From positions 1 to 24,319 of the forward strand of contig JANWJI010000160.1 in the NCBI GenBank assembly GCA_025449515.1: 24,319 nucleotides of DNA, written 5' to 3'. Positions 1 through 8,508 of this stretch are shown in pieces; the first letter of the stretch is position 1, and each line of letters starts with the position of its first letter. The DNA comes from Nitrososphaeraceae archaeon. GTDB lineage: Archaea > Thermoproteota > Nitrososphaeria > Nitrososphaerales > Nitrososphaeraceae. The translations under genes and the position numbers were made by a program. The notes under the pieces were generated by a model that did no database searches, was not told where the DNA came from, and saw only the letters and a program-made list of their open reading frames with translations.

Positions 1-881
1 AGATATGGTGTATCCAGAAAGACTTACTATAAGTGGAATAATAGATACAAACGGAAAGGGATAGAAGGCCTATCAGATAACTCCAGAAGGCCTCATAAAA
101 TCAACTACAGGAAGATAACATCAGAACTAGAAGAGACAATACTTGATCTGCGATTAACCAAAAGATTTGGATGCAGTAATAGGATCAAGTTTAGATTAAG
201 AAAGGTTGTTGGAATCTCGTTAAGCACCAGAACCATATACAGAATACTAAAGAGACATAGTCTTAATATCCTTGGATGTAAGGCTAAAATAAGAAGCTAC
301 AAACGTTTTGTGATGAAGTATCCAATTAATGTGGTATAGATGGATATCCTAGGACCATTTTATATTAGTAATTCCAGTCAAAGGAATTACATCATCAGTT
401 GTTTAGACGATTGTTCAAGAAAAATAACAAGCAGATGGTCTGAAAGAAGGAGGTCAGTTGATGTTCTCAATATACTAGAGGACTGGATAATGACTAATGG
501 TAAGCCCAGTAAGATAATGCACGATAGTGGAAAACAGTTTACGTCCAGAATATTCAGACATTTCCTAGTACACAACCAGATAAAGGATAAACAAATACCA
601 AATTCCTATCCGCAGTTACAAGGAAAGATAGAAGCATATAACAAGATAGTAAAGAATGAATTTCTAGCACTTGAGGATATACCAAACATAGTCGATGGTA
701 AACAAATGTATGATGATAAGTTTGTAAAAGCGTATAATGAAACTAGAGAAATGATATGTTTGTAAAAGCGTATAATGAAACTAGAGAACATGGAGGCATA
801 AACGGTCTTACTCCATCAGAGATGTTTCTACAAAGATTAATTACATCCACCATACATACAAGAACAAGCAGCAAAGTGTAA
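1..881 (+). pseudogene. IS481-like DDE transposase, 5'-truncated by the window edge and internally broken
   Basis: Conceptual frame 1 gives a helix-turn-helix start (RYGVSRKTYYKWNNRY, then GLSDNSRRPH) followed by an integrase-core catalytic domain, as in IS481/IS3-type transposases. The catalytic triad is still readable: Asp in MDILGPF, Asp in HDSGKQF, and Glu in GKIEAYNK, with 35 residues between the second and third. Two lesions break the gene. An in-frame TAG lies at 337-339 just before MDILGPF, and a near-tandem duplication of 30 bases (721-750 and 759-788, offset 38) shifts the frame. Following the second copy restores a normal C-terminus (TREHGGINGLTPSEMF) that ends at the TAA at 879-881. 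The element is therefore probably an inactive relic. The N-terminus lies outside the window, and I could not identify its terminal inverted repeats. Confidence 0.85.
721..788 (+). repeat. 30-bp near-tandem direct duplication inside the transposase relic
   Basis: The 30-base block at 721-750 recurs exactly at 759-788 after an 8-base spacer. The 38-base offset is not a multiple of three, so it shifts the reading frame and introduces the TAA-type premature end near 765. Confidence 0.9.
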
Positions 882-1849
882 CCCATGTAGGTGTTTGATA
901 ATGTAATGTGCAAGTACAACACTAATAATGGGATCCTCGATCCTCGATCCTTTCCGAATTATTGAATAATACTTCCTATGACTGGTCAATCTAATCAAGT
1001 AATGACACGAAAGCTGCAATTTAACTGTAATTTATACTTTATAAACGAATTATATCCGAGATACACGTCATACCATTCTAGATTAAGGCAGTTTGAGATA
1101 AGAAAATTGACGATCTAGCATATCCTGCTTTTCTCCGGTCAACAAACACGCACTAACGTACGTTTAATGCAATTTAAAAACTTCTTACTAAACTCAATTA
1201 ATATTTTATCCGCAACTATACTATAAATATAGAAGTACAGTATAAAAAAATGAAAGCCATTACCTGAGCAGGAGATTCTTTTAAGATTAAAGCTCTCTCA
1301 ACGTCAACATTTGCAATACTAGAAAATTTCTTATGCATCAATTTTTTGGAGACTATCAACGGCAATTGAATTGGAATTTAGGTGACGAGTTATTTCTTAC
1401 CGAGAGTATGCAATAAGTACAAATATTGAATGAAATAAAACCATTCTACGAATTAATAATCTACAAGATTAACATAACCTAGGTCCAGGACTATGCCAGC
1501 ACTTAGCTCTATCTTGTTCACATTCATCAATGGGATTAAACACCCTTCGCTATTGAGTAGCCTTAAGTTACTATAGGTAATCATAGCAGCTATTGTCAAG
1601 GAGAGCAGAGGTTTAGTAAACTCATATAAAACCAGATTCACCATCTGAGCTTGTTAGCGTACAGATCCGAAAATGTACATTTTACATTATCCATTCTTAA
1701 ATTCTGAAATCATGACCGAGGTCAGATCCAGAGACGTTACTCCTAATAGATTAGGTTCCGTTCGGTTGTAACCCTTAACTTAATTTAGGCAGGATCTATT
1801 ATTCTATCGTAAGGATTGTCATGATCAAAATTAGTCATCTTGGGAAGTA
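882..1849. other. About 970 bases without a convincing gene; likely decayed DNA
   Basis: No open frame here gives a recognisable protein. There is one good TATA-like element (1222-1228), 25 bases before an ATG at 1250, but the frame hits TGA after five codons. If the TGA is ignored it continues for about 30 more codons (AGDSFKIKALSTSTFA...), which may be a gene remnant. A minus-strand frame of 63 codons (1644-1453) also exists, but I see no family signature in it. Confidence 0.5.
932..952 (+). repeat. Three tandem copies of a 7-base unit (GATCCTC)
   Basis: GATCCTC, GATCCTC and GATCCTT follow one another directly. The array is short and probably reflects slippage in non-coding DNA just beyond the transposase relic. 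Confidence 0.7.
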
Positions 1850-1888
1850 ATGATATTTATTGCATCTCCCAAATACAGAGAAGATGGA

Positions 1889-3268
1889 ATGACCAAGAAA
1901 AGTAAATTTAATATAGTAAAATTAGACTGTGATTGTGATCAATATGATCTATTCAAGAAATTATACCATCATTATGAGAGAACGTTTATTTTCGAATCGT
2001 TAGTTGGACCTAAAGAGCTCTCCGAATCATCTATTATTGGTTTCGATCCAAAATACGTTATCACGATGAATGGCAAAAAGCTTACCGTGACAAATAGAAA
2101 TAAAAAGAAAGTTTATGAAAGCAGTATTGCTGAGCCATTTTCGAAGCTGCGATTGCTTTTGCCTCATGTAATTAATAAGAAATTTAGATATTGTGGCGGT
2201 GCAGTCGGTTATGTCAGCTATGAGGCAATTGAGTTGTGGGAAAATGTTACTTCTGATTCTACTCAAATGGAGTCTGAATTCCCCCTCCTTGATTTCGGAA
2301 TATACCTAGACGGGATAATCTTCAATCACAGTAACAACACTGTTTACTATTTTTACGTTGGAGACAAGAGTAGACAAGATGTAGTTAAAAGAATAGTCGA
2401 GGACCGCAGACTTCCGGACGATGGAATAAGATTCTCCTACTCTCGACCCAAATCAAATCTGACTAGGAATCAGTTTATCAAAATGGTAAACAAGGCCAAG
2501 AAGTATGTATATATGGGTGATATTTTTCAAGTTGTTTTATCTCGAAAATTAAAGTTTATGCTAAATGGGGATCCATTGACGTTTTATCAAAGCCTGAGAA
2601 AGATAAATCCTTCTCCTTATATGTATTTTTTAAAAATGGGTAGGCGTTTTATCGTTGGTTCGAGTCCAGAAATGCTTCTGAGGATTACGAATGACTGTCT
2701 GGAAACGTTCCCTATTGCTGGAACTAGACCGGCAGCCAAGAATAGCGACGAAAATAGGCGGCTAGGCCAAGAGCTTCTGAAAGATAAGAAGGAGATATCC
2801 GAACACACAATGCTTGTTGATTTGGCTAGGAACGACATCGGAAAGGTGTCAAAATATGGCACAGTGAAGGTCTTAGACCTAATGTCCATAAAGCGATTCA
2901 GTCATGTTCAACACATAGTATCACACGTTAGTGGTGATCTAAATGATAACCTCGATGCCTTTGATGCATTCAGGGCTCTTTTTCCAGCGGGAACTGTATC
3001 CGGTGCACCAAAAGTTAGGGCAATGCAGATAATAAATGAACTTGAACCTGAACCACGTGGGCCATATGCCGGTGCCATAGGTTATTTCTCGTGTAATGGA
3101 TCGTGCGATTTTTCAATTACTATTAGATCACTATTCCTAGACTCCAAAGGAGCATATCTTCAGGCTGGTGCCGGAATTGTTTTCGACTCCGCTGCTAAAA
3201 ACGAATGGAATGAAACGCAGCATAAATTGCAAGCCCTGTTGCTTGCGATGAAAAGATCTAAGAAATGA
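1889..3268 (+). CDS. trpE: Anthranilate synthase component I (TrpE)
   Basis: This is the chorismate-utilising subunit of anthranilate synthase, the first committed step of tryptophan synthesis, which normally takes ammonia from the glutaminase TrpG. From the ATG at 1889 it has 459 residues. The C-terminal chorismate-binding domain is complete: VGSSPEMLLRI (256-266), PIAGTRP (275-281), HTMLVDLARND (306-316), FPAGTVSGAPKVRAM (365-379) and AGAGIVFDSA (426-435). PIAGT favours TrpE over PabB, which has a lysine at that Ala (PIKGT). The N-terminal FIFES motif followed by SESS resembles the tryptophan feedback site. A longer frame begins at an ATG at 1850, but a TATA-like TATTTATT (1854-1861) overlaps that stretch and favours the ATG at 1889. 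No trpG or other trp gene is adjacent, so the partner must lie elsewhere. Confidence 0.93.
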   Translation: MTKKSKFNIVKLDCDCDQYDLFKKLYHHYERTFIFESLVGPKELSESSIIGFDPKYVITMNGKKLTVTNRNKKKVYESSIAEPFSKLRLLLPHVINKKFRYCGGAVGYVSYEAIELWENVTSDSTQMESEFPLLDFGIYLDGIIFNHSNNTVYYFYVGDKSRQDVVKRIVEDRRLPDDGIRFSYSRPKSNLTRNQFIKMVNKAKKYVYMGDIFQVVLSRKLKFMLNGDPLTFYQSLRKINPSPYMYFLKMGRRFIVGSSPEMLLRITNDCLETFPIAGTRPAAKNSDENRRLGQELLKDKKEISEHTMLVDLARNDIGKVSKYGTVKVLDLMSIKRFSHVQHIVSHVSGDLNDNLDAFDAFRALFPAGTVSGAPKVRAMQIINELEPEPRGPYAGAIGYFSCNGSCDFSITIRSLFLDSKGAYLQAGAGIVFDSAAKNEWNETQHKLQALLLAMKRSKK

Positions 3269-3435
3269 AATGATCGAATGTGATCTTATGCATAATTGAA
3301 GCGATGCCAATAATTAAGAATTGGATCGTCATTGTTTTGAAAATGCAACATATTTGTTATATTAGGACAAATCTTTGGCTGTGTCTGATTCTGGGCTACT
3401 TGATTAAGTATGTTGTCAGCTAGTCTGTGGATCGA

Positions 3436-3627
3436 CTATTGTTCATTCATATTTATGATGAAATCGGTCGAACTCAAGGAGTTTCCACAGAATTTGCATC
3501 TTCCGTTGTGTGGACGAAGAAGATCTCTTATAGCCTTTAATTGTATAATCTTGCTTATCAGACTACCGCATTTCCCGCAGGTCACCTCAATGCAAGGATA
3601 TGACATCTCGGTAATTTTCATATGCAT
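3436..3627 (-). CDS. Small zinc-ribbon protein, function unknown
   Basis: The 63-residue product has two CxxC pairs, CGKC and CKFC, 23 residues apart across a basic linker (KAIRDLLRPHNGR). This is the pattern of a four-cysteine zinc ribbon or rubredoxin-like knuckle. There is no other domain, signal peptide or membrane segment. The ATG at 3627 is followed by a second ATG two codons later. The gene is divergent from the small YHS gene, and a perfect 8-base inverted repeat (3636-3656) lies just upstream. A plus-strand frame of 99 codons overlaps this region (3410-3709), but it shows no motif, and the spaced CxxC pairs argue for the minus strand. I do not recognise a specific family. Confidence 0.65.
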   Translation of the reverse strand: MHMKITEMSYPCIEVTCGKCGSLISKIIQLKAIRDLLRPHNGRCKFCGNSLSSTDFIINMNEQ

Positions 3628-3635
3628 CGCATTTG

Positions 3636-3656
3636 AGTTATTCCGTCAGAATAACT
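3636..3656. promoter_or_regulatory. Perfect 8-bp inverted repeat upstream of the zinc-ribbon gene; operator candidate
   Basis: AGTTATTC (3636-3643) and GAATAACT (3649-3656) are exact reverse complements separated by CGTCA. The site begins 9 bases upstream of the minus-strand ATG at 3627, where a dimeric regulator would cover the transcription start. It could also form a hairpin near the 5' end of the transcript. Confidence 0.45.
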
Positions 3657-3812
3657 TGACCAATCAGTGTTTTATTATTCGTTCCATATATACAAAAGTC
3701 GAAATATAGTAATGAGACTATATGTATATGTAAGTGGATGTATTGAATTCCAATCAAAGGCGGTGACAATTCTTTGGATTTGAATTAGGTAGAAATAGAT
3801 AGTGCAATTAGA

Positions 3813-3977
3813 ATGATGTTGCTGATGCCAGTGGATCCAGTCTGTGGAATAGAATTAGAAGAGGAAATGGCAGTTTCATTAATTCACAACGGTAAATCAT
3901 ACTTCTTCTGTTGTGAAGGATGTAAAGGGATCTTCATTAGAAAACCCAAGAAGTATGCGAAGAATAGATTAATATAA
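3813..3977 (+). CDS. Small YHS-domain protein (metal-binding)
   Basis: The frame encodes about 54 residues, MMLLMPVDPVCGIELEEE, then a middle part and SYFFCCEGCKGIF, and ends KPKKYAKN. This is a complete stand-alone YHS domain: DPVCGM-like at the start, yFC..GCk..F in the middle and a P..Y end. YHS domains occur in metal-transport and metallo-oxygenase proteins and are thought to bind metal through these cysteines. The start could be any of the in-frame ATGs at 3813, 3816 or 3825; an upstream in-frame TAG at 3786 limits the search. The last of these would give MPVDPVCG, the most typical beginning. It is divergent from the zinc-ribbon gene at 3627-3436. The substrate metal cannot be inferred. 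Confidence 0.75.
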   Translation: MMLLMPVDPVCGIELEEEMAVSLIHNGKSYFFCCEGCKGIFIRKPKKYAKNRLI

Positions 3978-4146
3978 ATACTAGACTGGCTTTTCCCTGA
4001 TTTTAATTACTATTTCAATTTAATGGAATGATAATTTGTAAAACTATAATTTTAACATCGTATCGTGACTTTCAAAAATCGTCGAAAAAGGAAGTATGAG
4101 ACATAGGTTGATACAACTTAATAGTGCCAAAAAACTGCATTCGAAT

Positions 4147-5175
4147 ATGAAAGCTGCGTTTGTGGGAAGTCGATCTAGTGTTGTGGTTAAAGATATACCC
4201 GTGCCAAAAATAAGGCGAGGAGATATACTTGTACAAATGCGCGCATGTGGCCTCTGTGGTTCTGACCTAGAGAAAATTTATGGAAAGTATGGGATGAGAT
4301 CCGGCAGACTTGGACATGAACCTGCTGGTGAGATTGTGAGCATCGGGGGGCAAACGAATGATTTTCGAGAGGGCGACAGGGTATTTGTCCACCATCATGT
4401 CAGCTGTTCTTCGTGCTATTTTTGCCTACACGGCAATTCTACGATGTGTTCAATGTACCAACAAAGTAATATAGACCCGTGTGGCCTTTCTGAACAGTTC
4501 CTAGTACCGCAGGGGAATATCGAACGTGGAGGTGTATTAAAGCTACCAAGTAATGTTACCTTTGAGGCTGCTTCTTTAATTGAACCTCTAGCGTGTTGCC
4601 TGAGAGCTATCAATAAGAGCCGATTTCAGTATGGAGATAATGTTGCCATATTCGGGGCAGGGCCAACTGGCGTAATGCTAGCTGCCCTGGTTCGGTCTTC
4701 TGGGGCTAGTAATGTAGTACTTATTGATTATAATCAATTTAGACTGGATTTCTCAAAGAGGTTTGGTGATTTCGAGACTTTGAACGCAGCGGATGGGTCA
4801 TTAAAGAATTCAATAAATGATTTAACAGAAAAGAGAGGTGTGGATATATCCATAGTAGCGACCGGCAATCCGACAGCTGTCCGAAATGGATTACAAGTCA
4901 CACGAAAAGGTGGGACAATAGTTCTCTTCGGGGTCCCGTCAAAGGATGCAGAGATGCCTCTAGACTTATCATGGATCTATGCGAACGAACATTGTATTGT
5001 TCCTAGCTACGCGGCTTCTGAGATTGAGACCAATCTATCATTAAAGATCATAGCAAACGATCGATTAAATATCGGAGGCTTGGTGACTCATCGGTATGCA
5101 ATAGAGCGTACGGCTGACGCAGTTAGGGAAGCACATAAGGCAACTGATACAATGAAAATAGTCATCACGAATTAG
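4147..5175 (+). CDS. Zinc-dependent medium-chain dehydrogenase (alcohol/sugar-alcohol/threonine type)
   Basis: This is a cytoplasmic NAD(P)-dependent alcohol or polyol dehydrogenase of the MDR superfamily, 342 residues from the ATG at 4147. Catalytic zinc ligands are visible: Cys37 in CGLCGSD, His57-Glu58 in LGHEPAGE and Glu146 in IEPLAC. The four structural-zinc cysteines (87, 90, 93, 101) have exact family spacing. The Rossmann motif GAGPTG (170-175) ends in an Asp (194) after the second strand, which favours NAD. A longer frame begins at 4096, but it adds a basic tail not typical of the family, whereas MKAAFVG is a standard beginning. The next gene, 69 bases downstream, is an LsrF-like aldolase, so the pair may act in one pathway. 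The substrate is not evident. Confidence 0.88.
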   Translation: MKAAFVGSRSSVVVKDIPVPKIRRGDILVQMRACGLCGSDLEKIYGKYGMRSGRLGHEPAGEIVSIGGQTNDFREGDRVFVHHHVSCSSCYFCLHGNSTMCSMYQQSNIDPCGLSEQFLVPQGNIERGGVLKLPSNVTFEAASLIEPLACCLRAINKSRFQYGDNVAIFGAGPTGVMLAALVRSSGASNVVLIDYNQFRLDFSKRFGDFETLNAADGSLKNSINDLTEKRGVDISIVATGNPTAVRNGLQVTRKGGTIVLFGVPSKDAEMPLDLSWIYANEHCIVPSYAASEIETNLSLKIIANDRLNIGGLVTHRYAIERTADAVREAHKATDTMKIVITN

Positions 5176-5202
5176 AATCCACCAAACGCAAGACCCAATT
5201 TC

Positions 5203-5216
5203 AATATTTAAATATT
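5203..5216 (+). promoter_or_regulatory. TATA-like AT palindrome before the LsrF-like gene
   Basis: AATATTTAAATATT is a perfect 14-bp palindrome centred about 36 bases before the ATG at 5245. As a TATA box it would place the start of transcription near 5235, leaving a leader of about 10 bases. It suggests the aldolase can be transcribed apart from the dehydrogenase. Confidence 0.45.
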
Positions 5217-5244
5217 AATTTCAAATAGAAAGGTAGGAAGATAA

Positions 5245-6069
5245 ATGGATTGGGGAATGCGAAATCGACTATCCAAGATTATTAAACCAGATGATTCTAG
5301 ATGTTTAATGTTAGCAGTTGATCATGGATATTTCTTAGGACCTACTGATAAACTTGAAGTTCCGTCGACTATTATCGGGTCACTCGCACAGTTCGTGGAT
5401 TCTATAATGCTCACTAGAGGAATTCTGAGGACGTCTGTAAATCCTGCGCTTGATGTACCCATTGTGCTACGAGTATCTGGAGGTTCGACCATTGTCGGTG
5501 AAGACCTGTCCAATGAAGAAATCACGACTTCGATTGAAGAAGCCATTCGACTTAATGCCTCTTGTCTAGCTTTGTCAGTTTTTGTAGGTAGTAAATATGA
5601 GCATCAATCTCTATCAAATCTAGCTAGACTTATTGACGAGGGCGAAAAGTATGGAATTCCTGTGCTTGCGGTAACAGCAGTTGGGAAGGAAATGGTAAGA
5701 GACGCAAGGTACCTGAGTTTGGCATGCAGAGTGGCGGCAGAATTGGGAGCTCATATTGTTAAGACATATTATTGCGATAACTTTAGAAGTGTTGTTACAG
5801 GTTGTCCTGTTCCTGTTGTTATTGCGGGGGGAAAGAAGTTGACAGAGATGGACGCATTGAACCTAGCCTTTAATGCCATAAGAGATGGTGCAGTTGGTGT
5901 TGATATGGGAAGGAACATTTGGCAGTCAGAGTTTCCAGTCCCAATGGCTAAGGCAGTTAAGACAATAGTACACGACAATTACTCTGCTGACGAAGCGTAT
6001 AAAGTCTTTAAACATGAAAAAACTTCATCCGAGACAAAAGCTTGGGTAGGAAATGCGACCTCGGATTAG
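5245..6069 (+). CDS. LsrF-like class I aldolase/thiolase (DeoC/LacD/DhnA family)
   Basis: The 274-residue product is a Schiff-base TIM-barrel aldolase. It begins DWGMRNRLSKI, has AVDHGYFLGP (24-33), CTRGIL-like LTRGILR (56-62) and the catalytic lysine in IVKTYY (Lys173), then CPVPVVIAGGKK (187-198) and the phosphate-binding VDMGRNIWQS (219-228). These blocks match bacterial LsrF, the thiolase that cleaves phosphorylated AI-2 product, more closely than the methanogen enzyme that starts the alternative aromatic pathway. No lsr genes are present, so an AI-2 role is unlikely. Its neighbours are a zinc dehydrogenase and amino-acid genes including trpE, so a role in sugar-phosphate cleavage or aromatic precursor supply is possible, but this is inference. 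Confidence 0.85.
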   Translation: MDWGMRNRLSKIIKPDDSRCLMLAVDHGYFLGPTDKLEVPSTIIGSLAQFVDSIMLTRGILRTSVNPALDVPIVLRVSGGSTIVGEDLSNEEITTSIEEAIRLNASCLALSVFVGSKYEHQSLSNLARLIDEGEKYGIPVLAVTAVGKEMVRDARYLSLACRVAAELGAHIVKTYYCDNFRSVVTGCPVPVVIAGGKKLTEMDALNLAFNAIRDGAVGVDMGRNIWQSEFPVPMAKAVKTIVHDNYSADEAYKVFKHEKTSSETKAWVGNATSD

Positions 6070-6272
6070 CCAATCCGATGTAACTTGCCACGACGAGGGC
6101 GACACAAAATTTATTAATTATTATCAATATCAGTGGTACTAAAATGACCACCAACAACCAGCTATTATGTTTAAATTCTTATTCATCGGAATATGGCATT
6201 ATCAAATCAAGTACTCTACCGGAATTGGCATAGTCCATACGTGATTATTGGAATGAGCAGTTGATTGTCTTG

Positions 6273-6280
6273 TTATAAAT
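6273..6280 (+). promoter_or_regulatory. TATA box of the ilvB-ilvN unit
   Basis: TTATAAAT is centred about 27 bases before the ATG at 6303, the usual archaeal TATA-to-start distance. This predicts a leaderless mRNA and argues for 6303 over the in-frame ATG at 6294. Confidence 0.55.
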
Positions 6281-6302
6281 GGGGTGTATGTGAATGGTGG
6301 AA

Positions 6303-7982
6303 ATGAATGGCGCAAAAGCTCTGCTTACTGCTTTAGAAAAGGATGGGGTAGAAGTCGTATTTGGTCTTCCAGGAGGGGCGAACCTCCCGATCTATGACGC
6401 ACTTGTAGATTCCAGATTGCGACACATACTGGTCCGCCACGAACAGTCTGCTGCTCATATGGCTGACGGATATGCAAGGACTAAAAGGAAAGTCGGAGTC
6501 TGCTTTGCTACTTCTGGGCCTGGTGCAACTAATTTGATAACTGGAATAGCAACTGCCTATGCTGATTCATCGCCAGTCTTAGCCGTGACTGGTCAGGTTG
6601 CGTTAGCAATGATTGGAAAAGATGCATTCCAAGAAACAGACATAATTGGTGTCGCTAATCCATGCACAAAATACGCATTCCAACCCCGTACGCCTACGGA
6701 AATACCCGAAACCGTCAAGAAGGCCATATACATCTCAGAAAGTGGTAGACCGGGGCCGGTCCTCATAGACATTCCGAAGGACGTGCAGCAGGCTAGTGAC
6801 GACATACCTTTTCCAGAACTCGTAAAAGTGAGAGGCTACAACCCTGTGCTCGACGCAGATCTATCCCAAATCGGAAAGACCGTTGAGCTTTTAATGAATT
6901 CAGAAAGACCAATAATAATGGCTGGAGGCGGAGTCATATTATCCGGAGCGTTTTCGGAATTGCAAGCATTGGCAGAATTGCTATTGATCCCGGTCGTAAC
7001 GACTTTCAAGGGAAAGGGAGCCTTCCCTGAGAATCATCCTCTCGCAATGGGTCCGATTGGCATGCACGGACATGCTGAGGCCAATAAGATAATCGTTGAA
7101 GCGGATTGCATATTGGCAGTAGGTGCTAGATTTTCAGATAGATCGGTCGGTAGATTTGATGAATTCGGTAAGGGAATGAACATTATTCACATGGATATTG
7201 ATCCTGCTGAAATAGGCAAAAACAAATTAGTCGATGTAGCTGTAGTTGGCGACGTCAAAGCATCTCTAAAGGCGCTCGTGAAAATGCTTTCGAATGAGGT
7301 GATTAGGAGAGAGAAAGACAATCCCTGGCTCAGAAGAAGGAAAGAACTGATCGATTATTTTTCGGAGACTATTAAAGATTATACGAGAGATCTGACTGCG
7401 AAAAAGGCATTAAAGAAGTTAAGAGAGATTTTACCCAATGACGCGATTACTACAACGGAGGTCGGCCAGTGTCAGATGTGGGCATCACTCCATTTTGATG
7501 TAACGTCGCCTGGCACCTTTTTCAGCTCCACTGGGTTGGGTACCATGGGATTTGGATTTCCTGCTTCGATAGGAGCCAAGGCCGCCAGACCATCAGTGCC
7601 AGTTGTAGATATTGCTGGTGATGGTTCATTCAATATGACTGAGAATTCGTTGGCAGTATCAGTTCTAGATAATCTGCCAGTAATTGTCTTTTTGATGAAC
7701 AATTATATGTTAGGAATGGTCGCCCAGTGGCAGAGAACCTTCTATAATAGAAGGTATATGGGAGTACACCAGAATAGCTGTCCAGATTACTCAAAAATAG
7801 CTGAGGCATACGGCGCTCAAGGCATAAAAGCGCAGTCCATGCAAGAACTTGAAAAAGCCATTAGAATTGGATTGAAGAGTGATGTGGCTACGGTCATCGA
7901 TATTACGATAGATCCTGAAGAGGACGTCTATCCATTTGTGGCTCCCGGAACTGGTCTAAAAGATATGATAACAGGCGCTTGA
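6303..7982 (+). CDS. ilvB: Acetolactate synthase, large (catalytic) subunit
   Basis: This is the thiamine-diphosphate enzyme that condenses two pyruvates, or pyruvate with 2-oxobutyrate, in the first common step of valine, leucine and isoleucine synthesis. It is full length at about 560 residues. The N-terminal Pyr domain carries the activating glutamate in VRHEQSAAH. The central domain has MAGGGV and VGARFSDR. The C-terminal PP domain has AGDGSFNMTENSL ending in the MNN of the ThDP/Mg motif. The following MLGMVAQWQRTFY supports acetolactate synthase over other ThDP decarboxylases. The regulatory subunit follows after 4 bases, as in ilvBN operons. An in-frame ATG at 6294 would add three residues. 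Confidence 0.97.
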   Translation: MNGAKALLTALEKDGVEVVFGLPGGANLPIYDALVDSRLRHILVRHEQSAAHMADGYARTKRKVGVCFATSGPGATNLITGIATAYADSSPVLAVTGQVALAMIGKDAFQETDIIGVANPCTKYAFQPRTPTEIPETVKKAIYISESGRPGPVLIDIPKDVQQASDDIPFPELVKVRGYNPVLDADLSQIGKTVELLMNSERPIIMAGGGVILSGAFSELQALAELLLIPVVTTFKGKGAFPENHPLAMGPIGMHGHAEANKIIVEADCILAVGARFSDRSVGRFDEFGKGMNIIHMDIDPAEIGKNKLVDVAVVGDVKASLKALVKMLSNEVIRREKDNPWLRRRKELIDYFSETIKDYTRDLTAKKALKKLREILPNDAITTTEVGQCQMWASLHFDVTSPGTFFSSTGLGTMGFGFPASIGAKAARPSVPVVDIAGDGSFNMTENSLAVSVLDNLPVIVFLMNNYMLGMVAQWQRTFYNRRYMGVHQNSCPDYSKIAEAYGAQGIKAQSMQELEKAIRIGLKSDVATVIDITIDPEEDVYPFVAPGTGLKDMITGA

Positions 7983-7986
7983 TCTT

Positions 7987-8508
7987 ATGACAACAAGTAC
8001 CGAAATTGAATCTCCTGATAAGGCCATTCCGCTTTATATCCTCTCCTCGCTAGTAGAAAACAAACCTGGAGTACTCTTTAGAATAACAAATTTGTTTCGA
8101 GCTCGCAATTTCAATATCGAGAGTATCACTGTTGGGTCCACTGAAATGCCTGATCTATCTAGAATGACCATCACAACCAAAAGTGATGAGAGAACGGTGG
8201 ATCAGCTTGTCAAACAACTCAGAAAATTAATCGATGTTGTAGAAGTCACGGTCCTTGACAAGAACAGAACAGTTTATCGTGAGCTGGCTTTGATAAAAAT
8301 GAAGGCCATAGAACCTGCAATAAGAATGGAAATAATAAACTATGCCTCTATCTTTAGAGCTAACGTCTTAGATATAGCAAAAGAGGATATATTAGTCGAA
8401 ATCATAGGAACTCCGGATAAAATCGATGCTTTCAAGAACTTAGTAACCCACTACGGAATTACGCAAATGGCAAGGACAGGTGTTTCTGCTTTACCTAGAG
8501 GAGTATAA
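7987..8508 (+). CDS. ilvN: Acetolactate synthase, small (regulatory) subunit
   Basis: The 173-residue protein is the regulatory partner of IlvB, stimulating it and usually conferring feedback inhibition by valine. An N-terminal ACT domain (about residues 15-90) is visible in LSSLVENKPGVLFRITNLF and RNFNIESITVGSTE. It is followed by the C-terminal subunit-binding domain with YRELALIKM and the closing GITQMARTGVSALPRG. Both are typical of IlvN/IlvH, and the length is normal. It lies 4 bases after ilvB and must be cotranscribed with it. The ACT effector pocket cannot be judged by eye. Confidence 0.96.
   Translation: MTTSTEIESPDKAIPLYILSSLVENKPGVLFRITNLFRARNFNIESITVGSTEMPDLSRMTITTKSDERTVDQLVKQLRKLIDVVEVTVLDKNRTVYRELALIKMKAIEPAIRMEIINYASIFRANVLDIAKEDILVEIIGTPDKIDAFKNLVTHYGITQMARTGVSALPRGV

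Noticed and set aside
1453..1644. Minus-strand 63-codon frame in the decayed region
   Set aside because: It has no recognisable motif, no promoter or ribosome-binding support, and lies in DNA that looks decayed.
3410..3709. Plus-strand 99-codon frame over the zinc-ribbon gene
   Set aside because: The opposite strand encodes paired CxxC motifs; this frame has none and is most likely its shadow.
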